From the NCBI RefSeq assembly GCF_010725725.1, contig NZ_AP022599.1:5208001-5272000 (forward strand): a stretch of 64,000 nt of DNA. The letters are read 5' to 3'. This document shows positions 9,348 through 19,206 of this stretch, in pieces. Within the stretch, counting starts at the first letter, position 1; the number at the start of each line of letters is the position of its first letter. The notes below the pieces were generated by a model that did no database searches, was not told where the DNA came from, and worked only from the letters and a program-made list of their open reading frames with translations. The translations under genes and the position numbers were made by a program. The stretch comes from Mycolicibacterium pulveris (lineage in GTDB: Bacteria > Actinomycetota > Actinomycetes > Mycobacteriales > Mycobacteriaceae).

Positions 9348-9363
9348 GAAACGCAAGCGTTTC
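9348..9363. promoter_or_regulatory. Palindromic candidate TetR operator
   Basis: A perfect inverted repeat, GAAACGC-AA-GCGTTTC, lies between the divergent hydrolase and TetR starts, just upstream of the regulator. A related half-site (AACCGTTTTC) occurs near 9307-9316 beside the hydrolase start. This arrangement fits autorepression and control of the divergent gene. Confidence 0.5.
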
Positions 9364-9370
9364 CTAAGGG

Positions 9371-9952
9371 GTGCTGATGCAGCGACGGCGCGGCGAGGAA
9401 CTGGACAGCGCGATCCGCACCGCCGTGCTTGGCCTGTTGGCCGAGCACGGTCCCGCGGGCGTGACGATGGAAGCCGTGGCGGCCGCGGCACGGACCAGCA
9501 AGCCCGTGCTGTACCGCCGGTGGCCCGACGCGGCGACGCTGCTGCGAGACACCTTGTTGCGCATCGCGACAACGGCCATCCCGCATGACGACAGGGGTAG
9601 TTATCGCGAGGACATGCTCAGCGTGCTGCGCGGCTGGGCAGCGCTGTTCACCGGCCCCGACGCCGCGGTGCTGCGGGCCGCGGTCGCGGCGACGGCACAG
9701 GATCAGCAATTGTCCGAGGCGTTTCGCAACGACGTCATCGGCTGGCGCAAGAAGGAGATGGCCGCGTTGCTGTCGCGCGGCATCGCGCGCGGCGACGTGC
9801 GCCCCGACGTGCCGGTCGAGATCGCCCGCGAGCTGGGGCAGAGCGTGCTGTGGCACCGGCTGCTGATCACCGGCGACCCGATCACCGACGAGCTGGTGGT
9901 GCAACTCGTCGACGAGGTTCTGGTGCCGTTCGTGGCGCCTCGGCGGTCATGA
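9371..9952 (+). CDS. TetR family transcriptional regulator
   Basis: A regulator of about 193 residues (191 if the ATG at 9377 is used). The N-terminal HTH reads VTMEAVAAAARTSKPVLYRRWPD at about residues 33-55. The C-terminal ligand domain resembles the TetR_C_11-like group (ARELGQSVLWHRLLITGDPI). Divergence from the DAPG-hydrolase-like gene and a palindrome in between suggest local control. Its stop overlaps the next gene by four bases (ATGA), so the DUF429 gene is co-transcribed. Confidence 0.88.
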   Translation: MLMQRRRGEELDSAIRTAVLGLLAEHGPAGVTMEAVAAAARTSKPVLYRRWPDAATLLRDTLLRIATTAIPHDDRGSYREDMLSVLRGWAALFTGPDAAVLRAAVAATAQDQQLSEAFRNDVIGWRKKEMAALLSRGIARGDVRPDVPVEIARELGQSVLWHRLLITGDPITDELVVQLVDEVLVPFVAPRRS

Positions 9953-10626
9953 CGACCGTGCTCGGCATCGACGCCTGCCGCGGCGGCTGGGTCGGAATAG
10001 GGCTGCGCGACGGCCGCTTCCTGTCCGCCCACTGCGCCCCGCAGCTCGAGGACCTCGTCCACGACGCGGCCGACGCCGACGTCGTCGCCGTGGATATTCC
10101 GCTCGGCCTGACGCACTCCGGGGAACGTGCCGCGGACCGGGCGGCCCGCGCGATGCTCGGCCGTCGCGGATCCAGCGTGTTCCTCACCCCGCCGCGGCCG
10201 GTGTTCGACGAGCCCGACTACGACGCGGCCAAGCGCCGCTGCCGGTCCCTGGTGGGCTGGATGCCCAGCAGGCAGGCGTGGGGGCTGCGCGCGAAAGTGC
10301 TTGAGGCCAACCGGCTCTACGGCATCGGGGTCGTGCTTTACGAAGTGCACCCGGAGCTGTCGTTTCGGCGGCTGGGCCTGCGCTACGAGGACGGCACCAA
10401 GAAGTCCTGGCGCGGGCAGCGGGCGAGGCTGCGGGCGCTGGCCGAGGCGGGGATCGTCTTACCGGAGGACCTCGGTGCGGCCGTCGCGAAGGTGCCTGCC
10501 GACGACGTGCTCGACGCGGCGGCGGTCGCCTGGAGCGCGGAGCGCATCGCGCGTGGGCAGGCGATCTGTCTGCCGGACCCGCCGCAGCGCAACGAACGCG
10601 GTCAGCCGATGGCGATCTGGCAGTGA
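9949..10626 (+). CDS. DUF429 domain protein (predicted RNase H-fold nuclease)
   Basis: A 225-residue DUF429 protein. It opens VLGIDACRGGWVG and continues with VVAVDIPLGL, SSVFLTPPRPVF, YEVHPELSFRRL and PADDVLDAAAVAWSAER. The acidic residues at GIDA, DIPLG, EVHPE and DDVLDA are spaced as in an RNase H-like active site; the nuclease prediction is from family literature, not shown here. It overlaps the TetR stop by four bases. Why it travels with TetR and a PhlG-like enzyme is unknown. Confidence 0.8.
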   Translation: MTTVLGIDACRGGWVGIGLRDGRFLSAHCAPQLEDLVHDAADADVVAVDIPLGLTHSGERAADRAARAMLGRRGSSVFLTPPRPVFDEPDYDAAKRRCRSLVGWMPSRQAWGLRAKVLEANRLYGIGVVLYEVHPELSFRRLGLRYEDGTKKSWRGQRARLRALAEAGIVLPEDLGAAVAKVPADDVLDAAAVAWSAERIARGQAICLPDPPQRNERGQPMAIWQ

Positions 10627-10675
10627 GGGCCTGCCAGTCCGTCACCCGCTACTACGGCTTGTAGTTGGCCTGATC

Positions 10676-10681
10676 TAGGAT
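10676..10681 (+). promoter_or_regulatory. -10 element for leaderless ctaA
   Basis: TAGGAT ends six bases before the ctaA GTG at 10688, placing the transcription start on the start codon. No Shine-Dalgarno sequence is present in front of this GTG. Confidence 0.5.
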
Positions 10682-10687
10682 CGGGGC

Positions 10688-11638
10688 GTGCGACGCCTCT
10701 TTCTGCGGCTGGTCGATCTGCTGCCGCTGCCCAGCCTGCGGGTTCAGCGCGTCGTCGCCTTCCTGGTCATCCTGACCCAGGGCGGCATCTCGGTGACCGG
10801 CGCGATCGTGCGGGTCACCGCCTCCGGGCTCGGCTGCCCGACGTGGCCGCAGTGTTTCCCCGGCAGCTTCACCCCCGTCCCGGTGGCCGAGGTGCCGGTG
10901 GTGCACCAGGTGGTCGAGTTCGGCAACCGTCTGGTGACGTTTCTGGTGGTGCTCAGCGCCGTGCTCGCGGTGCTCGTCCTCACCAGGGCCCGGCGCCGTC
11001 GTGAGGTGCTCATCTACGCGTGGCTGATGCCGGCGTCGACGGTCGTGCAGGCGGTGATCGGCGGCGTCACGGTGCTGACCGGGCTGCTGTGGTGGACGGT
11101 GGCCGTCCACCTGCTGGCGTCGATGACCATGGTGTGGCTTGCGGTGCTGCTCTTCGTCAAGGTCGGCGAGCCCGATGACGGCGTTGTCGTTCGTCGCGTG
11201 CCGAAACCGTTGCGGCAGTTGACGTTTCTCAGCGCCGTGACGCTGGCCGCGGTGCTGGTGACCGGGACGCTGGTGACCGGCGCGGGCCCGCACGCCGGCG
11301 ACAAGAGCGTCTCGCGCACGATCCCGCGGCTCGAGGTCGAGATCACCACGCTGGCGCATCTGCACTCGTCGCTGCTGGTGGCGTACCTGGCGTTGCTCGT
11401 CGGCCTGGGCTTCGGCCTGCTGGCGGTGCACGCCACGCGCCCGGTGCTCATCCGGTTGGCGGTGCTGCTGGTCCTGGTGTGCGCGCAGGGGCTGGTGGGC
11501 GTCGTGCAGTTCTACGCCGGGGTCCCCGCGACGCTGGTGGCCGTCCATGTGGCCGGTGCCGCGTTGTGCACGGCGGCCACCGCCGCGTTATGGGCGTCGA
11601 TGCGAGAACGGGCCCAGCCCGAGCCGGTCCAGGGCTGA
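10688..11638 (+). CDS. ctaA: Haem A synthase CtaA (COX15 family)
   Basis: A 316-residue membrane protein with about eight helices. It oxidises the C8 methyl of haem O to give haem A for cytochrome aa3 oxidase. Family features include TGAIVRVTASGLGCPTWPQC near residue 40, HQVVEFGNRLVTF with a haem-ligand His, and LAHLHSSLLVAYL. GTG is the first codon of a leaderless transcript. ctaB, the preceding pathway step, lies 1.7 kb away on the opposite strand. The 3' end overlaps the convergent ATP-grasp-like gene by 51 bases. Confidence 0.94.
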   Translation: MRRLFLRLVDLLPLPSLRVQRVVAFLVILTQGGISVTGAIVRVTASGLGCPTWPQCFPGSFTPVPVAEVPVVHQVVEFGNRLVTFLVVLSAVLAVLVLTRARRRREVLIYAWLMPASTVVQAVIGGVTVLTGLLWWTVAVHLLASMTMVWLAVLLFVKVGEPDDGVVVRRVPKPLRQLTFLSAVTLAAVLVTGTLVTGAGPHAGDKSVSRTIPRLEVEITTLAHLHSSLLVAYLALLVGLGFGLLAVHATRPVLIRLAVLLVLVCAQGLVGVVQFYAGVPATLVAVHVAGAALCTAATAALWASMRERAQPEPVQG

Positions 11639-12286
11639 CTCCACCTCCAGGACGAACACCCGCTGCTGGCGGGCGCGGGTGGTGGCCTGAAGCTGCTGCC
11701 AGCCCAGCGCCGGCGCGACGAGGTCGAGTCGCCGCAGGCGCGGGTCGGTGCGCTCCCCGACCACATCCACACGCGCGTACAACAGATCCGTCGGTGCCAG
11801 CTTCAGCTGATCGGCTGCGGCGGCCAGCGCGGCGTGGCCGACGTCCCACACCTCGAAATCCGGCTCGACTTCGCCGCCGCGGGCGAGCGCGTGCGATTGC
11901 CTGCCACCGAGAAACACCAGCGCCGTTTCGGGGGACGCGCGGCCATGGGCCCGCGGCATCGTCGGCACGCCCGCGTCGGCCAGATCCGCCAGGTGGCGCT
12001 CGTCGGTGTTCCAGGCGACCACCTCGGGTGCGTTCAGCAGGTTGCGGACCCGACGGGTCCAGTCCAGGAACTCCGCCAGCCGCTCGCCGCAGTCGCGGGC
12101 GGCGCGCAGAATCACCAGGTCGGCCTTCAGGGTGGCGGGGTCGTCCCAGGACAGCCACCGGGCGTGCAGCCCACGTTTACGCAACGCGGGGATCAGCCCG
12201 GCGTCGTCGCGGTCCCCCTCGGGCAGTGCCGGTGAACCCGCCAAGACGATGCGCGGATGAAAGACGTCGGGCCGGGCCAGCTTCAC
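11588..12286 (-). CDS. Conserved hypothetical, ATP-grasp-like (Rv1455 position)
   Basis: A 232-residue protein opening RIVLAGSPALPEGDRDDAGL. The region LVILRAARDCGERLAEFLDW recalls the N-terminal part of prokaryotic glutathione-synthetase-like ATP-grasp proteins, and YARVDVVGE resembles their DxVG metal-binding strand. It is short for a full ATP-grasp enzyme, so catalytic competence is uncertain. It is divergent from qor with only 29 bases between starts, and convergent with ctaA with overlapping ends. Function unknown. Confidence 0.7.
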   Translation of the reverse strand: MKLARPDVFHPRIVLAGSPALPEGDRDDAGLIPALRKRGLHARWLSWDDPATLKADLVILRAARDCGERLAEFLDWTRRVRNLLNAPEVVAWNTDERHLADLADAGVPTMPRAHGRASPETALVFLGGRQSHALARGGEVEPDFEVWDVGHAALAAAADQLKLAPTDLLYARVDVVGERTDPRLRRLDLVAPALGWQQLQATTRARQQRVFVLEVESALDRLGLGPFSHRRP

Positions 12287-12315
12287 AACGGCAAGGATAT
12301 TGGGAGGATGTGAGC

Positions 12316-13287
12316 ATGCACGCGATCGAGATCACCGAGACGGGCGGACCCGAGGTCCTCAGCTACGTCGAGAAATCCAAGCCCGCTCCCGGTCCCGGCG
12401 AGGTACTGATCAAGGCCGAGGCGATCGGCGTGAACTTCCTCGACACCTATTTCCGCTCCGGGCTGTATCCGCGGGAGACACCGTTCGTCGTCGGCAACGA
12501 GGTGTGCGGCACGGTCGAGGCCGTCGGCCAGGACGTCGCCGCATTGAAGGTCGGCGACCGCGTCGTCACCGCCCAGGCCAACGGCGCCTATGCCGAATAC
12601 AGCGTTGCCGCAGCCGATTTCTGCGCCTACGTGCCGGACGGGGTCAGCCCCGAGGTGGCCGCGGCGTCCCTGCTCAAAGGAATGACCGCGCACTACCTGA
12701 TCAAGTCGACGTATTCGGTGCAGCAGGGCGATGCGGTGCTGCTGCACGCGGGCGCCGGTGGGGTGGGCCTGATCCTGACGCAGTGGGCGACCAGCATGGC
12801 CGCCCGGGTCATCACCACGGTGTCCACCCCGGAGAAGGCCGAGATGTCGCGCAACGCCGGCGCTGTCGAGGTGCTGGACTACCCGGACGACCCTGCGGAG
12901 TTCGGCGCGAAGATCAAAGAGCTCACCGACGGTGGCGTCTCGGTGGTGTACGACGGCGTCGGTGCCGCCACCTTCGACGCCAGCCTGGCCAGCCTGGCTG
13001 TGCGGGGCACGCTGGCGTTGTTCGGCGCCTCCAGCGGACCCGTTCCGCCGTTCGACCCGCAGCGGCTCAACACCTCGGGCTCGGTGTTCCTGACCCGCCC
13101 CACGCTGGTGCACTACACCCGAACACCGGACGAATTCGCATGGCGCGCAGGGGAACTACTTGAAGCCATCGCCGACGGCACCCTCAACATCACGGTCAGC
13201 GAGCGCTACCGGCTCGAAGACGCCGAGACCGCACACCGTGATCTGGAGGGCCGCAAGACCATCGGCTCGGTGGTGCTGGTGCCGTAA
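12316..13287 (+). CDS. qor: Quinone oxidoreductase Qor
   Basis: A 323-residue zinc-free MDR protein that reduces quinones with NADPH. Features are the N-terminal HAIEITETGGPEVL, the VNFLDTYFRSGLYP segment characteristic of quinone reductases, and the nucleotide-binding loop LLHAGAGGVGLILTQWA at about residues 145-161. GGAGGA sits about nine bases before the ATG. Gene order matches Rv1454c. No operon partner is visible. Confidence 0.92.
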   Translation: MHAIEITETGGPEVLSYVEKSKPAPGPGEVLIKAEAIGVNFLDTYFRSGLYPRETPFVVGNEVCGTVEAVGQDVAALKVGDRVVTAQANGAYAEYSVAAADFCAYVPDGVSPEVAAASLLKGMTAHYLIKSTYSVQQGDAVLLHAGAGGVGLILTQWATSMAARVITTVSTPEKAEMSRNAGAVEVLDYPDDPAEFGAKIKELTDGGVSVVYDGVGAATFDASLASLAVRGTLALFGASSGPVPPFDPQRLNTSGSVFLTRPTLVHYTRTPDEFAWRAGELLEAIADGTLNITVSERYRLEDAETAHRDLEGRKTIGSVVLVP

Positions 13288-13298
13288 CCGGAGCCGGC

Positions 13299-14255
13299 TC
13301 AGAACAATGTCGGCAAGGCGAGCACCGAGTCGATGGCCAGCGCGCAGAACACCACGGCCAGATAGTTGTTGGACTGCAGGAAAAGCCGCAGCGGCTTGAC
13401 CTGTTCACCACGGCGCACACCGGCGTTGAGTTGGTGGGCCATCAGCAGGAACCAGGCGCCCGCCAGCACCGCCACCGCCGCGTACAGCCACCCGGTCACA
13501 GGCACCAGCGCCAACGTCGCGGCCACCGTCAGCCACGTGTAGATGACGATCTGCTTGGTGACCTGGCGCTCGGTGGCCACCGCGGGCAGCATCGGCACCC
13601 CGGCCGCGCGGTAATCCTCCTTGTAGCGCATGGCCAGCGCCCAGGTGTGCGGCGGCGTCCAGAAGAAGATGATCGCGAACATCGCCAGCGCGGGCCATTC
13701 GATGGTGCCGGTGACCGCGGACCAGCCGATCATCACCGGCATGCAGCCGGCCGCGCCGCCCCACACCACGTTCTGCGAGGTGCGGCGCTTGAGCAGCAGT
13801 GTGTACACCAGCACGTAGAACGCGATCGTGAGGCCGGCCAGGTGCGCCGACAGCAGGTTCGTGGTCCACCACAGCCAGAAGAACGACGTGACCGACAGCG
13901 CGAGCCCGAACACCAGCGCGTGGCTGCGCGGCACGGTGGCGCGGGCCAGCGGCCTGCGCTCGGTGCGCTTCATCACCTTGTCGATGTCGGCGTCGGCCAC
14001 GCAGTTGAGCGTGTTGGCGCCCGCGGCCGCCATCAGTCCACCGACCAGCGTGTTGAGGATCAGCAGCGGATCGACGCTTCCGCGGTGCGCCAGCAGCATC
14101 GCCGGAATCGTGGTGACCAGCAGCAGCTCGATGACCCGCGGCTTCGTCAACGCGACGTAGCCGACCACCTTGGTGACGACCTGGCGCCGCAGCCGCGCGG
14201 CGGTCGAGGTCCGGTCCAGCGTCCCCTCGGCGAGGTGGCCTTCCCGAATGCTCAC
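13299..14255 (-). CDS. ctaB: Protohaem IX farnesyltransferase CtaB
   Basis: A 318-residue UbiA-family prenyltransferase with about nine membrane helices that farnesylates haem B to haem O. The Asp-rich motif is [20 protein letters not shown] (about residues 84-103), and the second conserved loop reads [17 protein letters not shown]. The GTG start is preceded by GAGGAG. It is divergent from tkt across a 170-base gap and supplies haem O to CtaA. Confidence 0.95.
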   Translation of the reverse strand: MSIREGHLAEGTLDRTSTAARLRRQVVTKVVGYVALTKPRVIELLLVTTIPAMLLAHRGSVDPLLILNTLVGGLMAAAGANTLNCVADADIDKVMKRTERRPLARATVPRSHALVFGLALSVTSFFWLWWTTNLLSAHLAGLTIAFYVLVYTLLLKRRTSQNVVWGGAAGCMPVMIGWSAVTGTIEWPALAMFAIIFFWTPPHTWALAMRYKEDYRAAGVPMLPAVATERQVTKQIVIYTWLTVAATLALVPVTGWLYAAVAVLAGAWFLLMAHQLNAGVRRGEQVKPLRLFLQSNNYLAVVFCALAIDSVLALPTLF

Positions 14256-14375
14256 GCAGGTAACTCCTCAGAAATGGCGCCAGCGCGCGGCGTCTACTAC
14301 AGACGATGGTAGACCTCGCCTCAACCGCGGCCTAATCCTCCCCCGAGCGGGCTGCCACCGATGACCGTCCCGCAC

Positions 14376-14381
14376 TAGGGT
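14376..14381 (+). promoter_or_regulatory. Candidate -10 of the tkt-pgl operon
   Basis: TAGGGT fits TANNNT and would start transcription near 14388. That leaves a leader of about 38 bases that includes the AGGAG site ahead of tkt. No convincing -35 is seen. The divergent interval also holds a short GTCTAC/GTAGAC inverted repeat (14292-14297, 14309-14314) of unknown meaning. Confidence 0.35.
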
Positions 14382-14425
14382 GTTTTACGACCAGCGTGCC
14401 GAGCCGACCTCACCAGGAGCGCCTA

Positions 14426-16516
14426 GTGACCACACTCGAAGAGATTTCCGCCCTCACCCGCCCGAATCATCCGGACGACTGGACGGAGGTCGATTCGCGT
14501 GCGGTCGACACGGTGCGGGTGCTCGCCGCGGACGCGGTGCAGAAGGTCGGCAACGGCCATCCCGGTACCGCGATGAGCCTGGCTCCCCTGGCCTACACGC
14601 TGTTTCAGCGGCAGATGCGCCACGATCCCACCGACGAGCACTGGCTGGGCCGCGACCGGTTCGTGCTGTCCTGCGGGCACTCCAGCCTGACCCTGTACAT
14701 CCAGCTTTATCTGGGCGGTTTCGGGTTGGAGCTCTCCGACATCCAGGCGCTGCGCACGTGGAAGTCCAAGACCCCGGGGCACCCGGAGTTCCGGCACACC
14801 AAGGGCGTGGAGATCACCACCGGCCCGCTGGGCCAGGGGCTGGCCTCGGCGGTCGGGATGGCGATGGCGTCGCGCTACGAGCGGGGTCTGTTCGATCCCG
14901 ACGCCGCACCCGGGACCAGCCCGTTCGACCATTACATCTACGTGATCGCCTCCGACGGCGACATCGAGGAGGGCATCACCAGCGAGGCGTGCTCGCTGGC
15001 GGGCACCCAGCAACTGGGCAACCTGATCGTCTTCTATGACCAGAACCAGATCTCGATCGAGGACGACACCGATATCGCGCTGTCGGAAGACACCGCCGCG
15101 CGCTACCGCGCCTACGGCTGGCACGTGCAGGAGGTCGAGGGCGGCGAGAACGTCGTCGGTATCGAAGAGGCCATCGAGGCCGCGCGAAAGGTGACCGACA
15201 AGCCGTCGTTCATCGCGCTGCGCACCGTCATCGGCTATCCCGCGCCCAACCTGATGAACACCGGCAAGGCCCACGGCGCCGCGCTCGGCGAGGACGAGGT
15301 CGCCGCGGTCAAGAAGATCCTCGGCTTCGATCCGGACAAGACGTTCGAGGTGCGCCCCGAGGTGCTCGAGCACACCCGCAAGCTCGTCGACCGCGGCAAG
15401 GAAGCGCGCGCGAAGTGGCAGAGCGAGTTCGACGCCTGGGCGGAACGTGAGCCGGAACGCAAGGCGCTGCTGGAGCGGCTGCTGGCGCAGAAGCTGCCCG
15501 ACGGCTGGGACGCCGAGCTGACCTACTGGGAACCCGGCTCCAAGGAGATCGCCACCCGCGCCGCGTTCGGCCAGGTACTCAACGACGTCGCGCAGAAACT
15601 GCCCGAGCTGTGGGGCGGCTCAGCCGACCTGGCCGGCAGCAACAACACCACCATCAAGGGTGCCAAATCGTTTGGGCCGCCGTCGATCTCGACTAAGGAG
15701 TACACGGCGGACCCCTACGGCAGGGTGCTGCACTTCGGGGTGCGCGAGCACGCCATGGGCGCAATCCTGTCCGGCATCGTGCTGCACGGGCCGACCCGCG
15801 CCTTCGGCGGGACGTTCCTGCAGTTCTCGGACTACATGCGTGCGGCGGTGCGGCTGGCCTCGTTGATGGACATCGACACCATCTACATCTGGACCCACGA
15901 CTCGATCGGGCTGGGTGAGGACGGTCCGACCCACCAACCGATCGAGCACCTCGCGGCACTGCGTGCCATCCCGAACCTGTCGGTGGTGCGCCCCGGTGAT
16001 CCGAACGAAACCGCCTACGCGTGGCGCACGATCATCGAACGCGGCGCGAGCAGCGGTCCGGTCGGGCTGATCCTGACCCGCCAGCCCATCCCGGTGCTGG
16101 AGGGAACCGACGCCGAGGGCGTGGCCAGGGGCGGGTATGTGCTCGGCGGTGCCACCGACAAGCAGCCGGATGTGGCGCTGATCGGCACCGGGTCGGAGCT
16201 GCAGTTGTGCGTGGAAGCGCAGAAGATCCTGGCCGGCAAGGGAATCACCGCGTCGGTGGTGTCGATGCCGTGCGTGGAGTGGTTCGAGGCGCAGCCGGTG
16301 GAGTACCGCGACGGCGTGCTGCCACCGGCGGTGTCCGCCCGTGTCGCGGTGGAGGCGGCGGTCGCGCAGAGTTGGCACAAGTGGGTCGGTGACACCGGCG
16401 AAATCGTGTCGATCGAGCACTACGGGGAATCCGCCGATTACAAGACGCTGTTCCGCGAGTACGGGTTCACCCCAGAAGCTGTGGTGGCCGCCGCGGAGCG
16501 TTCGCTGGACAACTGA
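14426..16516 (+). CDS. tkt: Transketolase
   Basis: A 696-residue thiamine-diphosphate enzyme of the non-oxidative pentose phosphate pathway. The N-terminal NGHPGTAMSLAPLAY binds substrate. The ThDP motif begins SDGDIEEGITSEA and continues through FYDQNQISIEDD. The pyrimidine domain holds THDSIGLGEDGPTHQPIEHL. The GTG at 14426 is chosen because AGGAG lies five bases upstream. It is the first gene of tkt-tal-zwf-opcA-pgl. Confidence 0.97.
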   Translation: MTTLEEISALTRPNHPDDWTEVDSRAVDTVRVLAADAVQKVGNGHPGTAMSLAPLAYTLFQRQMRHDPTDEHWLGRDRFVLSCGHSSLTLYIQLYLGGFGLELSDIQALRTWKSKTPGHPEFRHTKGVEITTGPLGQGLASAVGMAMASRYERGLFDPDAAPGTSPFDHYIYVIASDGDIEEGITSEACSLAGTQQLGNLIVFYDQNQISIEDDTDIALSEDTAARYRAYGWHVQEVEGGENVVGIEEAIEAARKVTDKPSFIALRTVIGYPAPNLMNTGKAHGAALGEDEVAAVKKILGFDPDKTFEVRPEVLEHTRKLVDRGKEARAKWQSEFDAWAEREPERKALLERLLAQKLPDGWDAELTYWEPGSKEIATRAAFGQVLNDVAQKLPELWGGSADLAGSNNTTIKGAKSFGPPSISTKEYTADPYGRVLHFGVREHAMGAILSGIVLHGPTRAFGGTFLQFSDYMRAAVRLASLMDIDTIYIWTHDSIGLGEDGPTHQPIEHLAALRAIPNLSVVRPGDPNETAYAWRTIIERGASSGPVGLILTRQPIPVLEGTDAEGVARGGYVLGGATDKQPDVALIGTGSELQLCVEAQKILAGKGITASVVSMPCVEWFEAQPVEYRDGVLPPAVSARVAVEAAVAQSWHKWVGDTGEIVSIEHYGESADYKTLFREYGFTPEAVVAAAERSLDN

Positions 16517-16531
16517 ACGAAAGGTAGAGCA

Positions 16532-17650
16532 ATGGCCCAGAATCCGAATCTGGAGGCGCTGTCCGCCGCGGGCGTGTCGGTGTGGCTCGACGATCTCTCC
16601 CGGGAGCGTCTGCAGACCGGCAACCTGCAGGAGCTGATCGACACCAGGTGCGTGGTGGGCGTCACCACCAACCCGACCATCTTCCAGAAGGCGCTGGCCG
16701 ACGGCACCGCCTACGACGCGCAGGTCGCCGAGCTCGCCGAACGCGGTGCCGATGTGGACGCCACGGTCCGCACCGTCACCACCGACGACGTCCGCAACGC
16801 CTGCGACGTGCTCGCCAAGGCACATGAGGCGTCCGACGGTGTGGACGGCCGGGTGTCCATCGAGGTGGACCCGCGGTTGGCGCACGACACCGACAAGACG
16901 ATCCTGCAAGCCATCGAGCTGTGGAAGATCGTCGACCGGCCGAACCTGTTCATCAAGATCCCGGCCACCATGGCCGGGTTGCCCGCGATCACCGCCGTGC
17001 TCGCAGAAGGCATCTCGGTCAATGTCACGCTGATCTTCTCCGTCGAGCGGCACCGCCTGGTGATGGACGCCTATCTGGCCGGGCTGGAGAAAGCCAGGGA
17101 GGCAGGCCACGACCTGTCCAAGATCCATTCCGTCGCATCCTTTTTCGTGTCCCGGGTGGACACCGAGATCGACAACCGGCTGGAGAAGATCGGGTCGGCC
17201 GAGGCGTTGGCGCTGCGCGGTCAGGCCGGCATCGCCAACGCTCGGCTGGCCTACGCCGCCTACGAGGAGGTGTTCGTCGGCGGCTCACGCTACGAGGCGC
17301 TCAAGGCCGACGGCGCCCGGGTGCAGCGGCCACTGTGGGCGTCCACGGGTGTGAAGAACCCCGAATACGCCGACACGCTTTACGTCACCGAACTGGTCGC
17401 CCCGAACACGGTGAACACCATGCCGGAGCAGACGCTGGAGGCGGTCGCCGACCACGGCGTCATCACCGGCGACACGGTCACCGGCAGGGCCGCGGAGGCC
17501 CAGGCTCTCTTCGACAAGCTCGCCGGCGTCGGCATCGACCTGCCCGACGTGTTCAGGGTGTTGGAGGACGAAGGGGTGGAGAAGTTCGAGAAGTCATGGC
17601 TCGAGTTGCTCGAAGCCACGCAGGGTCAGCTCGACGCCGCCAAGAAATGA
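16532..17650 (+). CDS. tal: Transaldolase
   Basis: A 372-residue transaldolase of the long actinobacterial type. It transfers dihydroxyacetone units between sugar phosphates through a Schiff-base lysine, here in FIKIPAT at about residue 139. [11 protein letters not shown] and VNVTLIFS are further family motifs. ATG follows the tkt stop by 15 bases with GAAAGG as ribosome binding site. Its stop overlaps the zwf ATG (ATGA). Confidence 0.96.
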   Translation: MAQNPNLEALSAAGVSVWLDDLSRERLQTGNLQELIDTRCVVGVTTNPTIFQKALADGTAYDAQVAELAERGADVDATVRTVTTDDVRNACDVLAKAHEASDGVDGRVSIEVDPRLAHDTDKTILQAIELWKIVDRPNLFIKIPATMAGLPAITAVLAEGISVNVTLIFSVERHRLVMDAYLAGLEKAREAGHDLSKIHSVASFFVSRVDTEIDNRLEKIGSAEALALRGQAGIANARLAYAAYEEVFVGGSRYEALKADGARVQRPLWASTGVKNPEYADTLYVTELVAPNTVNTMPEQTLEAVADHGVITGDTVTGRAAEAQALFDKLAGVGIDLPDVFRVLEDEGVEKFEKSWLELLEATQGQLDAAKK

Positions 17651-19206
17651 CCTCGGCGGCCCCACGAGCCGCCTCAGGCGGCGAGGGATGGCGTAACCCG
17701 TTGCGGGACAAGCGGGACAAGAGGATGCCCCGCATCCCCGGACCATGTGGAATGGTCATCTTCGGTGTTACCGGAGACCTCGCCCGTAAGAAGCTCATGC
17801 CGGCCATCTACGACCTGGCCAACCGCGGGCTGTTGCCTGCCAGCTTCAGCCTGGTGGGCTTCGCCCGGCGCGAATGGGCCGATGAGAACTTCAGCCAGGT
17901 GGTCTATGAGGCCGTCAAGAAGAACGCGCGTACCCCGTTTCGCCAAGAGGTCTGGGATCGTCTGGCCGAGGGAATCCGGTTTGTGCAGGGCACTTTCGAC
18001 GACGAAGCGGCGTTCGCGCGGCTCGCCGAGACTCTGGAGAAGCTCGACGCCGAACGCGGCACCGCGGGCAACCACGCGTTCTATCTCTCCATCCCGCCCA
18101 ACGCTTTTCAGGTGGCCTGCGAACAGCTGCAGAAATCCGGTCTGGCGCGGCCGCAGGACGGTCACTGGAGCCGGGTGGTCATCGAAAAGCCGTTCGGTCA
18201 CGACCTGCAGAGCGCCCGCGAGCTCAACGCGGTCGTCAACGCCGTGTTCCCCGAGGAGTCGGTGTTTCGCATCGACCACTACCTCGGCAAGGAGACCGTG
18301 CAGAACATCCTGGCGCTGCGCTTCGCCAACGAGTTGTATGAACCGGTCTGGAACGCCAATTATGTGGACAGCGTGCAGATCACGATGTCGGAGGACATCG
18401 GTCTCGGTGGGCGCGCCGGCTACTACGACGGGGTCGGCGCCGCCAGGGACGTGATCCAGAACCACCTGCTGCAGCTGCTGGCCCTGGTGTGCATGGAGGA
18501 ACCCGCCAACTTCGGACCGCGCCACCTGCAGGCCGAGAAGATCAAGGTGCTGTCGGCGACGCGGCTGATGCACCCGCTGGACCAGACGACCGCGCGTGGC
18601 CAGTACGCCGCCGGTTGGCAGGGCAGCGTGAAGGTTCCCGGGCTGCTCGACGAGGAAGGGTTCTCGAAGGATTCGGCGACGGAGACCTTCGCCGCGATCA
18701 CCCTCGAGGTCGACAACCGCCGCTGGGCCGGTGTGCCGTTCTTTCTGCGCACGGGCAAGCGGCTGCCCCGCCGGGTCACCGAGGTCGCGCTGATCTTCAA
18801 GAAGGCGCCGTTTCTGCCGTTCGACAAGACCATGACCGAGGAGCTCGGCCAGAACGCCCTGGTGATCAGGATCCAGCCCGACGAAGGCATCACCACACGG
18901 TTCGGGTCGAAGGTGCCGGGCAGCCAGATGGAAGTGCGCGACGTCAACATGGACTTCTCCTACGGTTCGGCGTTCGCCGAGGACTCCCCCGAGGCCTATG
19001 AGCGGTTGATCCTCGACGTGCTGCTCGGCGAGCCGTCGTTGTTCCCGGTCAACGCCGAAGTCGAATTATCTTGGGAGATACTTGATCCCGTGCTCGACCA
19101 CTGGGCCACCAACGGTAAACCGGAGCCGTATGAGGCCGGGACGTGGGGCCCGCGGTCGGCGGTCGACATGCTGCACCGGATGGGTCGGGAATGGAGGCGA
19201 CCGTGA
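17647..19206 (+). CDS. zwf: Glucose-6-phosphate dehydrogenase
   Basis: A 519-residue enzyme that oxidises glucose 6-phosphate to 6-phosphogluconolactone with NADP. The coenzyme loop is [16 protein letters not shown] (about residues 38-53), the active-site motif [13 protein letters not shown], and a conserved VIEKPFGHD precedes it. The ATG overlaps the tal stop by four bases. Its partner OpcA follows directly. Gene order corresponds to zwf2 in M. tuberculosis. Confidence 0.97.
   Translation: MTSAAPRAASGGEGWRNPLRDKRDKRMPRIPGPCGMVIFGVTGDLARKKLMPAIYDLANRGLLPASFSLVGFARREWADENFSQVVYEAVKKNARTPFRQEVWDRLAEGIRFVQGTFDDEAAFARLAETLEKLDAERGTAGNHAFYLSIPPNAFQVACEQLQKSGLARPQDGHWSRVVIEKPFGHDLQSARELNAVVNAVFPEESVFRIDHYLGKETVQNILALRFANELYEPVWNANYVDSVQITMSEDIGLGGRAGYYDGVGAARDVIQNHLLQLLALVCMEEPANFGPRHLQAEKIKVLSATRLMHPLDQTTARGQYAAGWQGSVKVPGLLDEEGFSKDSATETFAAITLEVDNRRWAGVPFFLRTGKRLPRRVTEVALIFKKAPFLPFDKTMTEELGQNALVIRIQPDEGITTRFGSKVPGSQMEVRDVNMDFSYGSAFAEDSPEAYERLILDVLLGEPSLFPVNAEVELSWEILDPVLDHWATNGKPEPYEAGTWGPRSAVDMLHRMGREWRRP

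Noticed and set aside
15620..17128. 502-codon minus-strand frame opposite tkt and tal
   Set aside because: Shadow of GC-rich third-position bias; both sense genes carry full catalytic motifs.
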